Assembly (NCBI GenBank): GCA_949358305.1
Contig: OX442318.1
Span: 1,164,501-1,228,500 of the forward strand
Source of the DNA: Strigamia acuminata
Lineage: Eukaryota > Arthropoda > Chilopoda > Geophilomorpha > Linotaeniidae
Reading direction: 5' to 3'
DNA length: 64,000 nt
The notes under the pieces are model-generated. The model had not been told where the DNA came from and ran no database searches. It was given only the letters and a program-made list of their open reading frames with translations. The position numbers and the translations under genes were made by a program. Below are positions 10,501-20,300 of the stretch, in pieces (positions within the stretch are counted from its first letter, which is position 1; each line of letters begins with the position of its first letter).

Positions 10501-11819
10501 TCCTCTTCCAAAGTCGTTTGTTGGACACTATTCACCACTTTCACTATACCCAAACGCTTAGCTGTTTCATAATTTAATAACGAATCCCCCGGGCGGTCAA
10601 CAACATAAGCCGTCGTTGTCACACTTTCCTCTTCCCATCGTAATACCAACTCCATCCGCCCCAACAGCGGCAACGGTTCCGACGACCCGTATGTAAACAG
10701 TTTGGCTCGACTCACTTGTAACATCGGTTTAAATGCCATATTCCTATAAATCTCTCTCCCCAAAATGTTTACCGACGTCCCCGAATCAACGACGAACTTC
10801 ACCTTGTGGTTTTCCTTTCCCACCGTCAACCGCACTTCGGGCATGTTGTTCTTTCTCGTATTTCCGTCCGTACACAGTCCAATCGTGAATAAATCCCCTT
10901 CATCATCGTCCCACTCTCTCTCTCGTTCGTAATTCACTATATTCACCTTCTGTCTGCCCTCCGTCGACTCTGTTTGCTTCGCGCGACAAAATCGCACAAA
11001 ATGCCCCGTTTTTCCGCATCCTCTACACGTGACACCCCTCGCCGGGCAGTCTTGCGGGCTCGGATGTGGCCAGTTTCTCCCGCAATTAAAGCACCGTCTG
11101 CCTGCCGCTCCCACCGATCCACTTCGAGATCCGCCCGTCGCAAATTCGCTCCGCCGATTCTCCATACTACTGTTCGTCCTTTTGCGGGCATTCTCCATTT
11201 TACGTACCAAATTTACCTCGACTGGCGTCTCCTTATCTCCTCCCTCCATTTGCCTTGCTTGCCATTCCGATGCTTCGTAGCCACGGCCCATATCAAGAAG
11301 CTGCTTCAACGTCAAAGTATCGTCGCGTAACCCCTGTCGACGTAGGCGATTCATACTTGTCCCCAATATAAGCTGCGATTTGATCTCTCTGTCATCGTCG
11401 TGGAACTCGCATCCCACCGCCAGGTGTCGTAGGCGCATCTGATATCTATCTAAAGTCTCATTCGTCTCTTGCCGAGACACACGGAAAGTATACACACAGA
11501 ATTCCTTATTTTTAGTCGGAATAAAATAAGTTGTTAAAGCCTCTTTTACCGATTTATAATCCTTCACCGCAATTGTCAAGGTCTCGTACACTGTAAACAC
11601 TTCTTCCCCTGCTTGATGTAATAAAGTCGCCATTTTTCTGTTATCGTCCGTAATTCCCGCCGCTATTAAATACATCTCCAACCTGCTCAACCATCTCTTC
11701 CACCGCTGTGACTGCGTCGTGGTCTCACCGTGCACGTCAAACGGAGGAATACCGGTTGTTTGCACGAAACTTGCCACGCCCACCGTCGCCACGGCTGTGG
11801 GCTTCGTCTCTTCCGCCAT
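7542..11819 (-). CDS. Gag-Pol polyprotein of Mag-like Ty3/gypsy element
   Basis: Single 1425-residue ORF from ATG at 11819. Gag occupies about residues 30-235. Two zinc knuckles (about 243-279) read CFNCGRNWP..C and CRGCGKTGHFVRFC. The protease has DSGTS near 345. Reverse transcriptase (about 480-700) shows FSKLDLNHGFNQ and the catalytic NIVDD near 630. RNase H (about 775-895) shows LTVDAGPNGLGAIL and FTDHKPL. Integrase has an HHCC finger (HRGHQG...CLPCQAC, about 1004-1043) and the DDE residues in VDFLGPF, SDNGPPF and EANGEAER (about 1068, 1122, 1159). A GPY/F-like stretch (SPYDPVPFKIV) and an acidic, proline-rich tail follow. All catalytic motifs are present with no stop, so the element may be competent to move. 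The RT motif is VDD preceded by Ile instead of Tyr or Phe. Confidence 0.96.
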   Translation of the reverse strand: MAEETKPTAVATVGVASFVQTTGIPPFDVHGETTTQSQRWKRWLSRLEMYLIAAGITDDNRKMATLLHQAGEEVFTVYETLTIAVKDYKSVKEALTTYFIPTKNKEFCVYTFRVSRQETNETLDRYQMRLRHLAVGCEFHDDDREIKSQLILGTSMNRLRRQGLRDDTLTLKQLLDMGRGYEASEWQARQMEGGDKETPVEVNLVRKMENARKRTNSSMENRRSEFATGGSRSGSVGAAGRRCFNCGRNWPHPSPQDCPARGVTCRGCGKTGHFVRFCRAKQTESTEGRQKVNIVNYEREREWDDDEGDLFTIGLCTDGNTRKNNMPEVRLTVGKENHKVKFVVDSGTSVNILGREIYRNMAFKPMLQVSRAKLFTYGSSEPLPLLGRMELVLRWEEESVTTTAYVVDRPGDSLLNYETAKRLGIVKVVNSVQQTTLEEEIKKQYLKLFRGVGKLKDYQIHLHVDEDVAPVAQRYRPIPFHLRKKVEKELDRLLQMDVIERIDEGMGPTPWVSPIHCVDKPRDPDPDAIRLCVDAREVNRAIKRVRHTSPRLEDVIAVAEGAVLFSKLDLNHGFNQVELDGESRKYTVFATHVGLFRFKRLLFGINSASELFQDTIRQVIEGLPNCINIVDDIFVVGKTGEAHDAAMHAVLRRLEDKGLTLNEEKCELRRGRIVFFGHVFSASGISIDPRKVEAVERMEPPKSVAEVKSLLGMVIYCARFVRNMADMLKPLRDVAKKANAAFVWGKDQQTAWAEIKGQLGNKSVLAYYDPTARIHLTVDAGPNGLGAILAQIKGADTEPRVVAYASRTLTEVEKRYSQIERETLAAVWAIEHFYLYLYGITFVLFTDHKPLISIFGNRKSRPSARIERLCLRIQQYVFEVKYTKGASNPSDYMSRHSGAEKGCGVTMSRAVERYVNFVVRTRMPSSLTREQIAKATAEDKELQLLRTTLQCTGGERDRLWKQEGLKPFRLLQDELTSSVDGIVLRGDRIVIPEQLRDAVITLAHRGHQGIVKTKVLLRQKIWFPGLDARVERAVAGCLPCQACVPIRTRTPLVMTELPDRPWQRLAVDFLGPFPDGKILCVLIDEYSRFPFVDGVASTGARGVINLMKKRFSELGIPEVIKSDNGPPFASGEFAEFVKDMGIRHQRVTPLWPEANGEAERFMRTLNKAILAAVTEGKKWHEEICEFLLNYRATPHTTTGVPPAELLFSRPIKTRLPQIFALQEDKLVRKRDEERKTEMKRLADEKRQVKEHGLTVGDLVLVKRRKTNKLISPYDPVPFKIVSIVGSQIRACRGSQNIVRNSSFFKKLQGEEREKEDREFEEERREECVEEERGETQEEMRRELAPQVEPIPARQMEMLAIPEEELGLQRERMSHVEPVLQDEPPQHVELPMNLRRSSRTTQGKPPARYGDFVPTKVKRGRNKKKW

Positions 11820-11918
11820 GACAGTGAATCAGCTCAATCGTTATTTTCAACACGAAAAAAACTCACGCACCATCGCTTCAAAAGTCACTAAATGTCCAAT
11901 CCCACGTATGCACTTTTC

Positions 11919-11930
11919 ATCTCGTCGCCA
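11919..11930 (-). promoter_or_regulatory. Primer binding site, probably tRNA-Ser
   Basis: The minus strand reads TGGCGACGAGAT one base inside the 5' LTR. TGGCGACGAG complements the CCA end of tRNA-Ser(GCU) as known in animals (acceptor 5' GACGAG). The assignment is from memory of the tRNA. Confidence 0.65.
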
Positions 11931-11931
11931 A

Positions 11932-12063
11932 TGTGATATTGTGTGAAATGACTGACATGCGCTCCATTCCAATGCTCGCTAGCAAGTGCTCTTTAATTCT
12001 CTAAACGGCCTTGTCATCGGCCTTGATCACTAACGCCATCTAGTGGCCTATTACAACACTACA
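11932..12063 (-). repeat. 5' LTR of the Ty3/gypsy element
   Basis: 132 bp, identical to 7275-7406. It is followed on the + strand by the GTGAT duplication and then the rest of channel exon E3. Confidence 0.93.
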
Positions 12064-12944
12064 GTGATCAGACTAAAATTCCCTGTAGAATGCTTCCTTG
12101 CTAAAGTTATAAAATTTGTGACCTGTACAAACTGTTTGACTTTTTTTTTTTTTTACATTTTTCAGGTACTAATAGATCCTTCACCATTGAAGTATCATGC
12201 AAACAGCCTTACTGACGGGTACAGTTTGCAACTAAAAGCAAGACGTATTCACACAGATGGAGGAGATTTGACAGCAACAAGATATACTGCTAAAACCAGT
12301 TTGGAGAAAGTAAGTAAACGGTAAAATTGTAATTAAAAATGAATAAAAAACACAGAAAATATAAAAAAAAACAAATGGAACATTGTCATTCCTGTAAAAG
12401 GTGAATGCACCGAATTTATGTATTCCAATTTACTCAAAATTTCAATACAAATTTTGGAACTTTGGGTATCCAAAATACACACCTTGTTCCAAATTTCTCT
12501 TGAAATCATTATCACACGAAATAGTATTCCTGAAACTTCCATAAATTGTCTTTCAGTATCAATTCCTCAACACAAAGAGAAATCCTTGCGACAACAATTT
12601 ACACGGCTGTTTGTATCCTTGCCTCATGAAAAATATTACTTGCAGGTGCATTTTTTGTAGTCATCCAAATTTTGTTTTGTCAATGATGTTTCACTTATTT
12701 ACGATCCCTATAAATAAGTTTCACACTATTTATTCTTCAGTTTTTCATTAAAAATAAATTAATTCTGCCAAACCTTCCTTCCCCCCCCCCTGCACTATTT
12801 ATTCTTTTTTTCACACTTAGATTACTTAATTCCACATTAATTTAAAAACATTCTGGGTGGCGTTTGATTGGTAGTGGTGACGTTTTGTGAACGTTTTCTG
12901 CAACACATACATATAAAAATGCCAACTACCTAAATACAGTTCGT

Positions 12945-13262
12945 GCTGAAGAGGATGGTGAGCCAATCATTGGGCTTGGACAACTGGACGGATTTCTTAG
13001 GAAAGATTTGCAATCCATGCAGATGACGATGGTGACAGTGAGAATTTTTTTCATCACCACCAACGCATGTCTTGACATCTTCGGAGCTGAAACTATTAGA
13101 ATTTATTGCTGGGCCCACGTGATTTGCAATGTGGACAAAAGGCTAAAGCTGATTGGGAATAAAAAGATTCAGACTGAGGTGCATTCGGATATTGTCACAT
13201 TGCAACTGGCACACTCAGATGAGGAAATCAATGTGACCAAAGTCTTATTCGTCAAGACATAG
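12945..13262 (+). pseudogene. MULE-type transposase relic
   Basis: An open stretch encodes AEEDGEPIIGLGQLDGFLRK and then GAETIRIYCWAHVICNVDKR, with DIVTLQLAHSDEEIN before a TAG. The 'CWAHV..NVDK' and 'DI..LQ....EE' spacing resembles the transposase domain of Mutator-like elements. There is no start context, and the piece is short and truncated at both sides. It lies where copy A lacks the linker exon and domain-2 front, so it may mark the deletion breakpoint. Family assignment is from pattern memory only. Confidence 0.45.
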
Positions 13263-13650
13263 AGTTTTGGGGGTAATATCTGTGTGTAAACACTCCAAAA
13301 AACCCTTGTGCGGCAAATGATGCAGTATCAGATTGTGAAGAAAAGTGTGTTAGAGCCAAGCAAGACCTTCAACCATTCAATTGCAAGTATGTATTTCCAG
13401 TATATTAGTTTCTATATCACAAAGTTTGCCTGGTACTCACAGCTTTAAGGAGTCTGTATGTATGGCAAATACAGGATTGTAATAAAGTCTGGATCCCTAT
13501 AAATATTTATTTTTCTAATAGCTAGCACATATTTAAGATATCCCCTTGTTGCGATCTGTGGGACGACTTTTTTGCTAACCCAATCTTGGATGAAAGCGCA
13601 AGATTGGGAAGAAAATTCCACAATTGCATTATTTGGAATTCATGTAAATA

Positions 13651-13834
13651 CAGTCGGAACTCTTTATAACGAATTGCAATGTAACGAATTATCGATATAA
13701 CGAATACCTAAAAATGGCTGGTTTGGTTGGCTGGCCATAAAACACCATGTTAAAAAATGTGGATATAACAAATTCTCGTTTTAACAAATCGATTTTTCGG
13801 GTCCCTTGCAATTAGTTATAAAGAATTTCAACTG
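13651..13834. mobile_element. Short pogo/Tigger-like MITE
   Basis: Ends CAGTCGGAACTCTTTATAACG and an imperfect inverse ending in ACTG, flanked by TA on both sides (13649-13650, 13835-13836). The CAGT start, internal 'ataacgaat' repeats and TA duplication are typical of pogo/Tigger derivatives. It sits between exon 5' and E6' of copy A. Confidence 0.65.
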
Positions 13835-14583
13835 TATCCTAAAGTTCATGATAACGGAAAACAGGAGAGAGAATTGCGAGAAAAACAAAACCCATTAGAC
13901 TTCCCATTAGAAACCAAACTGTCTAACCAAAAATGATAAAAATTTGCCCAAAATGATTTTCATACAAGATGTTAATCCTGTATATATTCACACAAAATTT
14001 GTCCTACTATTAGATTGCCATTTATGGAAACGAATAATCTACCTTTCTGCCTGACCAAAGAAACAGCCGAAAAGACTGTGAAAATGTATTTGGAGACTCA
14101 ATTCAAGACTGATCCTCGCAAACACTGTGACTGTCCATCACTCTGTGAAGAATCAATGTTCCTATCTTCAGTAATACAAGAATCATTTAATGAGAGATTC
14201 ATCAATTACAAGTTTCTTATTGACAACAACATTCGAGAAATAATTGGCGAAGAGAAAAAACTTGACATTGTAAAATTGCTTTGTCAAATTGGATCAATCC
14301 TTGGGATTTTTACGGGTCTCTTTACATTTGCACTCGTTGAATTATATAACTTACGAAACAATGTGTAAAACAGAAAATTATTTTTCACTCTTTCAATCCA
14401 TTTCTTTGTCCCAATGCCCTAATCTTCGAACGTCCAAATCGTCGACACCGATCTGGACGTTCGTAAAAGGGACAGTCTGGCTCCATATATTATTATAAAT
14501 TACGTTTGTCATAGTGTTTTCCTAAATTCATGCACGCATGTAAACTTGTCTTTGTCATTCTTAGGAGTGTACAAGTAGAGTCC

Positions 14584-14663
14584 AGTAAAAAGAACAGCAA
14601 CCGCTCTTCTATAAAAAACAATAGAAAAAAAACAATAGAAGAGCGGTTGCTGTTCTTTTTACT
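14584..14663. repeat. Perfect 29-bp stem hairpin
   Basis: Arms 14584-14612 and 14635-14663 are exact reverse complements around a 22-base A-rich loop. Its right end shares three bases with the adjoining inverted-repeat element. Confidence 0.85.
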
Positions 14664-14940
14664 CAAGAGTATACCCTTCTAAGAGCCGCATTACTCCTAA
14701 CTCAAGTTTTATTACTACCACTAGGAAAAGTAGTTTTTATTTTTATTATGATTTGTGATTGTTATTACCATTTAAGTTGATATAATTTTGATTATTTTAT
14801 ACTTATTATACTTATTAAACTTATTAAATAAGGTTCTATGAACATATGAGTGAAAAACTCATGTTTGTTATGGTGTTTGGGTCTACATTTTTGGATCACT
14901 ACACCAGTGATGCGGCTCTTAGAAGGGCATACTCTTGAGT
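14661..14940. mobile_element. 280-bp MITE
   Basis: Inverted ends ACTCAAGAGTATACCCTTCT and its near-perfect inverse (14909-14940). The inner 'actcctaact...ctaccacnaggaaaagtag' is shared with the element at 45236-45597, so the two appear to be related despite different termini. Confidence 0.7.
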
Positions 14941-15954
14941 CGAACCAGAGTATACGTATTGATATTTCTCCCTCTCTAAAGCACTGCTTTATGAGAAATA
15001 AACGATGCACATTCCAGTCACCTGACCGTCATTTCAGCCTCCATAACAATTGTTTTAATATAAATTTAGCAGGTTAAAATTGACCAATATTTTCATTAAA
15101 TGTTTTCATATTTTTTTTTCTTCTAAATAAATGAATATAAAGATGCACAATTTTTTTAACTCTCTCTAGTACAGACACATGAGACTTTTCCAGACTAGAC
15201 ATTGCCTAGACTAGAAAAGTCTCTGCGACCCATCCTAAATCCGGACAGAGTACACTGTAATATCCAACATAAATCATACTACCCCTTTAATATTGAAAGA
15301 AGATATTTACTCTCAATTTGGATTTGGGAAAAAATATAAAAGTACTTAATTACAGAGTATACCATTTTAGCACTTGCTATTAAACTCAAATTTACCACAG
15401 TAATAAAAATGTCATTTTGCTTCATCTGTTAGTTTCACCATTTTCTGTGTTTACAGATGTAAGAACAAAATAAACGTCAGAAAAAAATATCACACCAATT
15501 CCTATACGTTGTTGAGTCATTACTTTCTTAATAAAATACATCTTCAACTGAAGTAAATAATACACCAAATGTTTCCTTCGGGCTAATCTTCAAATTCACC
15601 ACAAATCGATCACCGATTGATATAATTTCAATTCCACTCAACTGGCCACCAAAACACTTATTGCTTCTTTGTTCCTTTTATTTCTATTATCTCTGGAAAT
15701 GCCAGTTTCCACAGTCTTGCCAGTTGTGTAAACTCAAAACCATAAATTCTCGAGAAAAAATAAATGTTGACATTTATGTTGTGCAAAGAAAGCAATAAGT
15801 AATAAAATAATAAAAACCTTAAAACTCCAGCCACAGAGTTCATAAATGTATGATTTGTGTGTTCAATACCATCTAATGACTAAGCAAAGCCACAACAACG
15901 TCACAAAAAGGCCACTGTTTGATCTAAAAGTCGACGTACAAATTTCATGTTGGG
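14941..15954. other. Non-coding, no gene recognised
   Basis: AT-rich sequence. It contains a short inverted 'gacttttccagactagac/ctagactagaaaagtc' pair near 15182-15221. ORFs here are unsupported. Confidence 0.4.
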
Positions 15955-16083
15955 AGCAACATTCGAGATATAATCAAAGAAGAAAAAATAATTTCCATTA
16001 TCAAATTGCTCTGTCAGATTGGATCAATTATTTCTGTCTGGACCGGTCTCTCAATATTTGGTCTGGTTCAGTATTACAACTGA
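15955..16083 (+). pseudogene. DEG/ENaC exon 6' relic (TM2 and stop)
   Basis: Encodes SNIRDIIKEEKIISIIKLLC and then QIGSIISVWTGLSIFGLVQY followed by a TGA, closely matching the last exon of copy C and keeping the GLS selectivity motif. The Cys-rich first half of the exon is absent, so this is a 5'-truncated exon. The 3' flank (about 16190-16260, 'gtacacattaaaaatcatctag') resembles that after the last exons at 44.7 and 50.7 kb. Confidence 0.75.
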
Positions 16084-16781
16084 TTGCAAAGTGAACAAAT
16101 AAAAATACCTTCACTTTTCTTCAATTTGTAATTTAAAAAAATATAAAAGCACCGACTTGTAGGCAATTTTACATTTGAATCCTTTTCCACGTTCAACCTC
16201 AAATTTACTAAAGCTCTATGTATTTTTGTACACATTAAAAATCATCTAGTTTTATTCACTTCAAATAGACTAACTTGTAAATACCATATCTGAATATTTC
16301 ATATTCCTAATTTTTATAATTTTATAATTTTATGACGATTATGACGTCATATTAAATAAAAACCTAATTTCACTGTTAATTGTTAAGCAGTAAAATTGAA
16401 CGGAGAATTTATTAAAATGATTTAATATCTCGAATTCAGGAAGTTTAACATCGTCACAATTTAAAAAAAAATCAAAAGGCACCATCAATACGCCACACAA
16501 GTAATGATGACATATGGAAGTGAATCAATTAAATGTTATTAAATTTTTCCTACCTTCCCGATTGAAACATCGTCATCCAGGGCTGGACTGGGTACAAATT
16601 TAGTACCGGGAAATCTGGATGGGTCGGGCCACAGGAACAGGCTACGGTGGGCCAGTCCAGCACTGTAGTCATCGCGACTCATCTGTACACGAGAAAAATT
16701 AATTGAGTTAACTCATAATCGTCAAAAATCATAAATACAGGATGAGTCAGAGACCCCTGATGATTTTGAAAATGTAACTAA

Positions 16782-17822
16782 TTAACATTTTAATTTGAAA
16801 CTAAAACCATTGTACAGAGTTTGAAATGCCATTTTTACGTCTGGAAAATTATATCACTCAGATGCTTTCCTTTGCTTCGCACACGCATGTGATGATGCAC
16901 AGTCCATTGCTCCAAGACCACTGAAATAGCGTAATTAGTTGAAGTATTGCTTCCCTCAACAATAGGGGGTTTCATTAAATGAGTGATTAGTTGATTACTT
17001 TGATTACTTGATTATTTGATATATCATGTGACTGGATTCAACCAATCCTGAGAATAATCACTTCAGCAAATAAGCAACTAAGCAAGTAATCAAGTAATCA
17101 TCCCAAAACATGATTTTCTGCTGACTTGGGCGATTATGAGTGCTCTCTCAACTCAAACCAACATGTGTGCTCAGTTTAGGTTAAACTGAACACACAAAAC
17201 AAGTTAGGGAGTTGCAATTGTTACTTGTAGCAACTTTTTTTAAACAATTGCTACGTATCTAGGTTACACTTTAAACAATTCCGCCCATCGGAACAATCTA
17301 CATGTTACGGTTGCTGCATCACCTTTTCAGGTTTCCCCTTGCATGTTTGCACAGAAAGTCATGTGACCAACACAGAAAGTCATGTGACCAACACATAATC
17401 ACACCTACCAATAATCACATAATCAGATTTTTTGTTTGGCCCTCAATAATTGAGTGATTATGATTATTGCAATAATCAAAGTAATCAACTAATCACTCAT
17501 TTAATGAAACCCCCTATTGATTACTCTAGTCAAAATGGTGAAACAAGCATATTAACAGGGATCAATATAACTAAAAACAATTCAGGAGCCAGCCCCTTTT
17601 TCTCAGGCGCCAGCAAACATATTTTGCATTACGGACTAAGAAATTTTCGGACGCCATGGCGACCTGGAGCCCAGTATTTGTCGACTCCTGATTATATAAA
17701 TATCATCAGGTCTGTCTGACTCACAAGGAAAGCATCCAAGTGATATAATTTTTCAGATATAAAAATGGTATTTCAAACTCTGTACAATGGTTTTAATTAC
17801 AAATGAAAATTTGAATTAGTTA
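16782..17822. repeat. Outer inverted repeat enclosing a second inverted-repeat element
   Basis: About 16782-16875 is an inverse, diverged copy of about 17722-17822, sharing 'ttgtacagagtttgaaatgcc' in inverse. It encloses the element at 16960-17519, which implies one transposon nested inside another. Confidence 0.65.
16960..17519. mobile_element. 560-bp MITE with long TIRs (nested)
   Basis: Near-perfect inverted repeats of about 47 bases starting CAATAGGGGGTTTCATTAAA. Inside are clusters of 'gattact/aataatc' motifs on both strands. No ORF of substance. Confidence 0.8.
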
Positions 17823-20051
17823 CGGAGTAATTACATCATTATTACCCAAATATTGAATTATATCGTATCTTGGGGTAAGAAATTAATATAACTTTTGTCT
17901 TATTTATTAAATTAGTTAGGATAATTTAGAAGGCAATTTTCAGGTAAATAGACCAATCAACTTACATCATCTTGCAATATGCGGAGCAAAATTCAGTGCT
18001 AATAGTCAGAATTCTGGAAAATTAAGAGAAAATTACTGAGTGAAATTAAAACACAGAAATGGAGAAATATTTAAGTTTTGTTTAAATCATCCGCGCAAGC
18101 TACACAACAATGATCGTGTTTTTATGCAAACTAACAAGCGTCTATTCGTTACAAATGGGTTTAATTCTGTTACGCGCGCAACAGCATTGTTTCCGACCTG
18201 GTCGAAAGGAATGTTGGTATAAAATAATATCCCTTCCGACTCGTTGTTGGCAGATGAAATAATAAACTTTTCCGAGAAAATGTGGCGCCCAAGATGGCGG
18301 CCCAAACGACGCTAGTTGCACGGGATGGACACGAATTGATAATAAACGTTTATTGTGTCCCGTCTTATTAGAAACTTACGTTATTTTCAGCAGACGGATA
18401 ATCACCGAGCTGATTGAAGATGAGCTCGTAATTTAATCTTGCGAATGATCGTTAATTACGGCCGTGATTACCGTCTCTAATTGATGAGACATCTCATAGT
18501 ACTCGGATGCAGAAAAGCTGTAACGAGCGCCATCTGATGACAACAACTAGCAATAAACTCGACACTTTTTCCATGTATTTGTTGGCCCTGGTTAAGACCG
18601 AGAAAGGATTTTAAAATTTTTAATTAACAAGACCATTTATTCACAGAACATTAATTTTAGATTTTTCCTTAATCTTAATTTTTTGTAATGTGTGAATAAG
18701 GTGGCTTTTGGGCTATGCCAGGCTATGCCCAACGGAGCTAGCCGTATTTTAGAGACCTTGCTCATAGATTACAATGCTTGCTGCCATCTCGCGAACTACA
18801 GACACACTATCAAGGTTGAAGAGAAATTAATCAATGAAAATATTGTACATTTAAGGGCGTTGTTGTAGGTGGGTTCATTAAGTTATTTCAACGAGATTAA
18901 AATGTCAAATTAAATTTAATCATCTTTACAATTCCAACTCATCATTGATCAACATTAGTTGAAATAAAAACAAATTTTTAATTCAATTCTAAAAGCAATC
19001 CACTTTTAATCTCCTAATGTCTTGCAATCCCTCAGATTGTTATTGACATTCGTCCGTTTGTGGTGCACTTGTGTTTCTAGTTCTCCAGGTCATCCAGTGG
19101 ACACACAGTTTGAATCCAGCATCTCTCTGTCTCTGCAGGGTTGAAGTCAACTAACAGTAAGTCAATGCCTGGTTACAGATTCCTTTAAACCCCTAGACCA
19201 ACGCAGGCCAGGAATACAAGTCTCACGGAGCATTCCACCACGACCGACCCATGGACGCCATCTTGGAAACTCCTTTATCTAATTTATAAATCATTATTTG
19301 TTAGGCGTATCACCTGTTTATTCCTTTAAATATTGTGTAGTAAAACGATCAGAGGTAAGACAAACCACGGAAATTACAACTTACACATGACCTGATTTCG
19401 TGCACGTAATGGTCAGAAGTTTTGGTTGATGTGGTACACATGGTTCCGCTTACCACACACGGAAACTTTCTGCCGACCGGAATTCTATTCTTTCAGGCAG
19501 TGAGACAAAAGTTTGGAAACACCTTTTTTTTTGAAAATGACTGAAGATATATCAATCCTAATAATGTGGTCGAAAAGGAAGTCGATGGTGGGCTATCCAA
19601 AACACATCATCCGATGGAAATAAATTGGACCTAAAACCATTAAGAATAATTGAAAACCTCATTTAATGAATGAATGGGGATTGAACTGGGTACTTTCCCA
19701 CAGAAAGGCATTGGACAGAAATGTGACAGCGAGAAACTAGATTTTCTCTATTCAGTTGAGTGGCAGGTCAGTCAGTCAGTCAGTGGCAACATCGATTCTC
19801 ACTTCCACACGCCAAGTGAAACCAATTAAGAATTATTCCGCCGTTATGGACGTCGTGGTAAGTGCATTCGATAACTCATTTCAACAAGTTGTAAACAAAT
19901 AATATTAAACAGCTTTGCACTCAAAAGTAAACTAAAAGTAAATTAATTTTCCATGTAAATTTTATTGCTGTTTCAGCAATAAAACTTTAACGACATCAAT
20001 TATTGCAATAACGAATGCTCACCTAACGCCTTCTTATCGACTTTTCTACAG
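17823..20051. other. Non-coding region upstream of copy B
   Basis: Contains an 'aagatggcggcc' (YY1-like) motif near 18291, a Tc1-like terminus fragment near 19500 ('aaaagtttggaaacacc'), and at about 19080-19155 a diverged copy of the exon-like block at 20052-20120. A possible short upstream exon ends near 19858 (ATGGACGTCGTG before GTAAGT). No gene could be supported. Confidence 0.35.
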
Positions 20052-20120
20052 TGACCGAGTTTCTTGTTCTGCCAAAACAACCGGTGGACACACAGCTTGA
20101 TTCCAGTGGCTCTGCTAAAG
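20052..20120 (+). other. Putative 5' exon of channel copy B
   Basis: Bounded by CTACAG and GTAAGC. A similar block with a conserved donor ends at 30222 upstream of copy C, and a third, damaged one lies near 19080-19155. It may encode TEFLVLPKQPVDTQLDSS or be untranslated. Recurrence upstream of two copies suggests a leader exon. The acceptor is not conserved in the 30-kb copy. Confidence 0.35.
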
Positions 20121-20300
20121 GTAAGCAAAAATTAAAATATTTTCCACTTTTTTATTAAAATAATCATCTAAATCTTTCCGAATACCAACATAAATTCAAG
20201 AGAAATTTAATTCACTTCTTTCAACCTGAAAACAAGTAAGATGAAACCAAATTAGAACCTAAGCGTAGAAGTAAAATACAATATCAAAGATGACATTGTA

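Larger units (their letters stand above)
7275..12063 (-). mobile_element. Complete Mag-like Ty3/gypsy LTR retrotransposon
   Basis: Identical 132-bp LTRs (TG...CA) at 7275-7406 and 11932-12063 are bounded by the 5-bp duplication GTGAT (7270-7274, 12064-12068). On the minus strand the order is LTR, primer site, one gag-pol ORF, polypurine tract, LTR. Very short LTRs and a single gag-pol ORF with paired zinc knuckles are known for the Mag clade. Identical LTRs and an unbroken ORF mean recent insertion. It landed in coding exon E3 of channel copy A. Confidence 0.95.
6561..14368 (+). pseudogene. DEG/ENaC channel copy A, split by a retrotransposon and missing the middle modules
   Basis: Exons by splice sites and paralogue match: E1 6561-7040, E2 7097-7169, E3 7232-7274 plus 12069-12105, E4 12166-12309, E5 12557-12645, E6' 14014-14368. 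E1 encodes a cytosolic start (MAEQSEVPAF), TM1 (about residues 52-72) and a GIFPYVYIFPE strand equivalent to the family's post-TM1 FPAVTICN. E5 and E6' are Cys-rich (CDCPSLCEE). E6' ends in TM2 (LCQIGSILGIFTGLFTFALVEL), where the GxS selectivity motif reads GLF. E3 is interrupted by the Ty3/gypsy element, with target duplication GTGAT; without it, E1-E5 are open. A 5'-truncated exon 5' lies at about 13284-13386, next to a transposase relic. The E6-to-E4' block seen in copy C is absent. The E5 end and E6' start are phase-compatible, so a collapsed single-module channel may have existed before the insertion. Confidence 0.75.
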
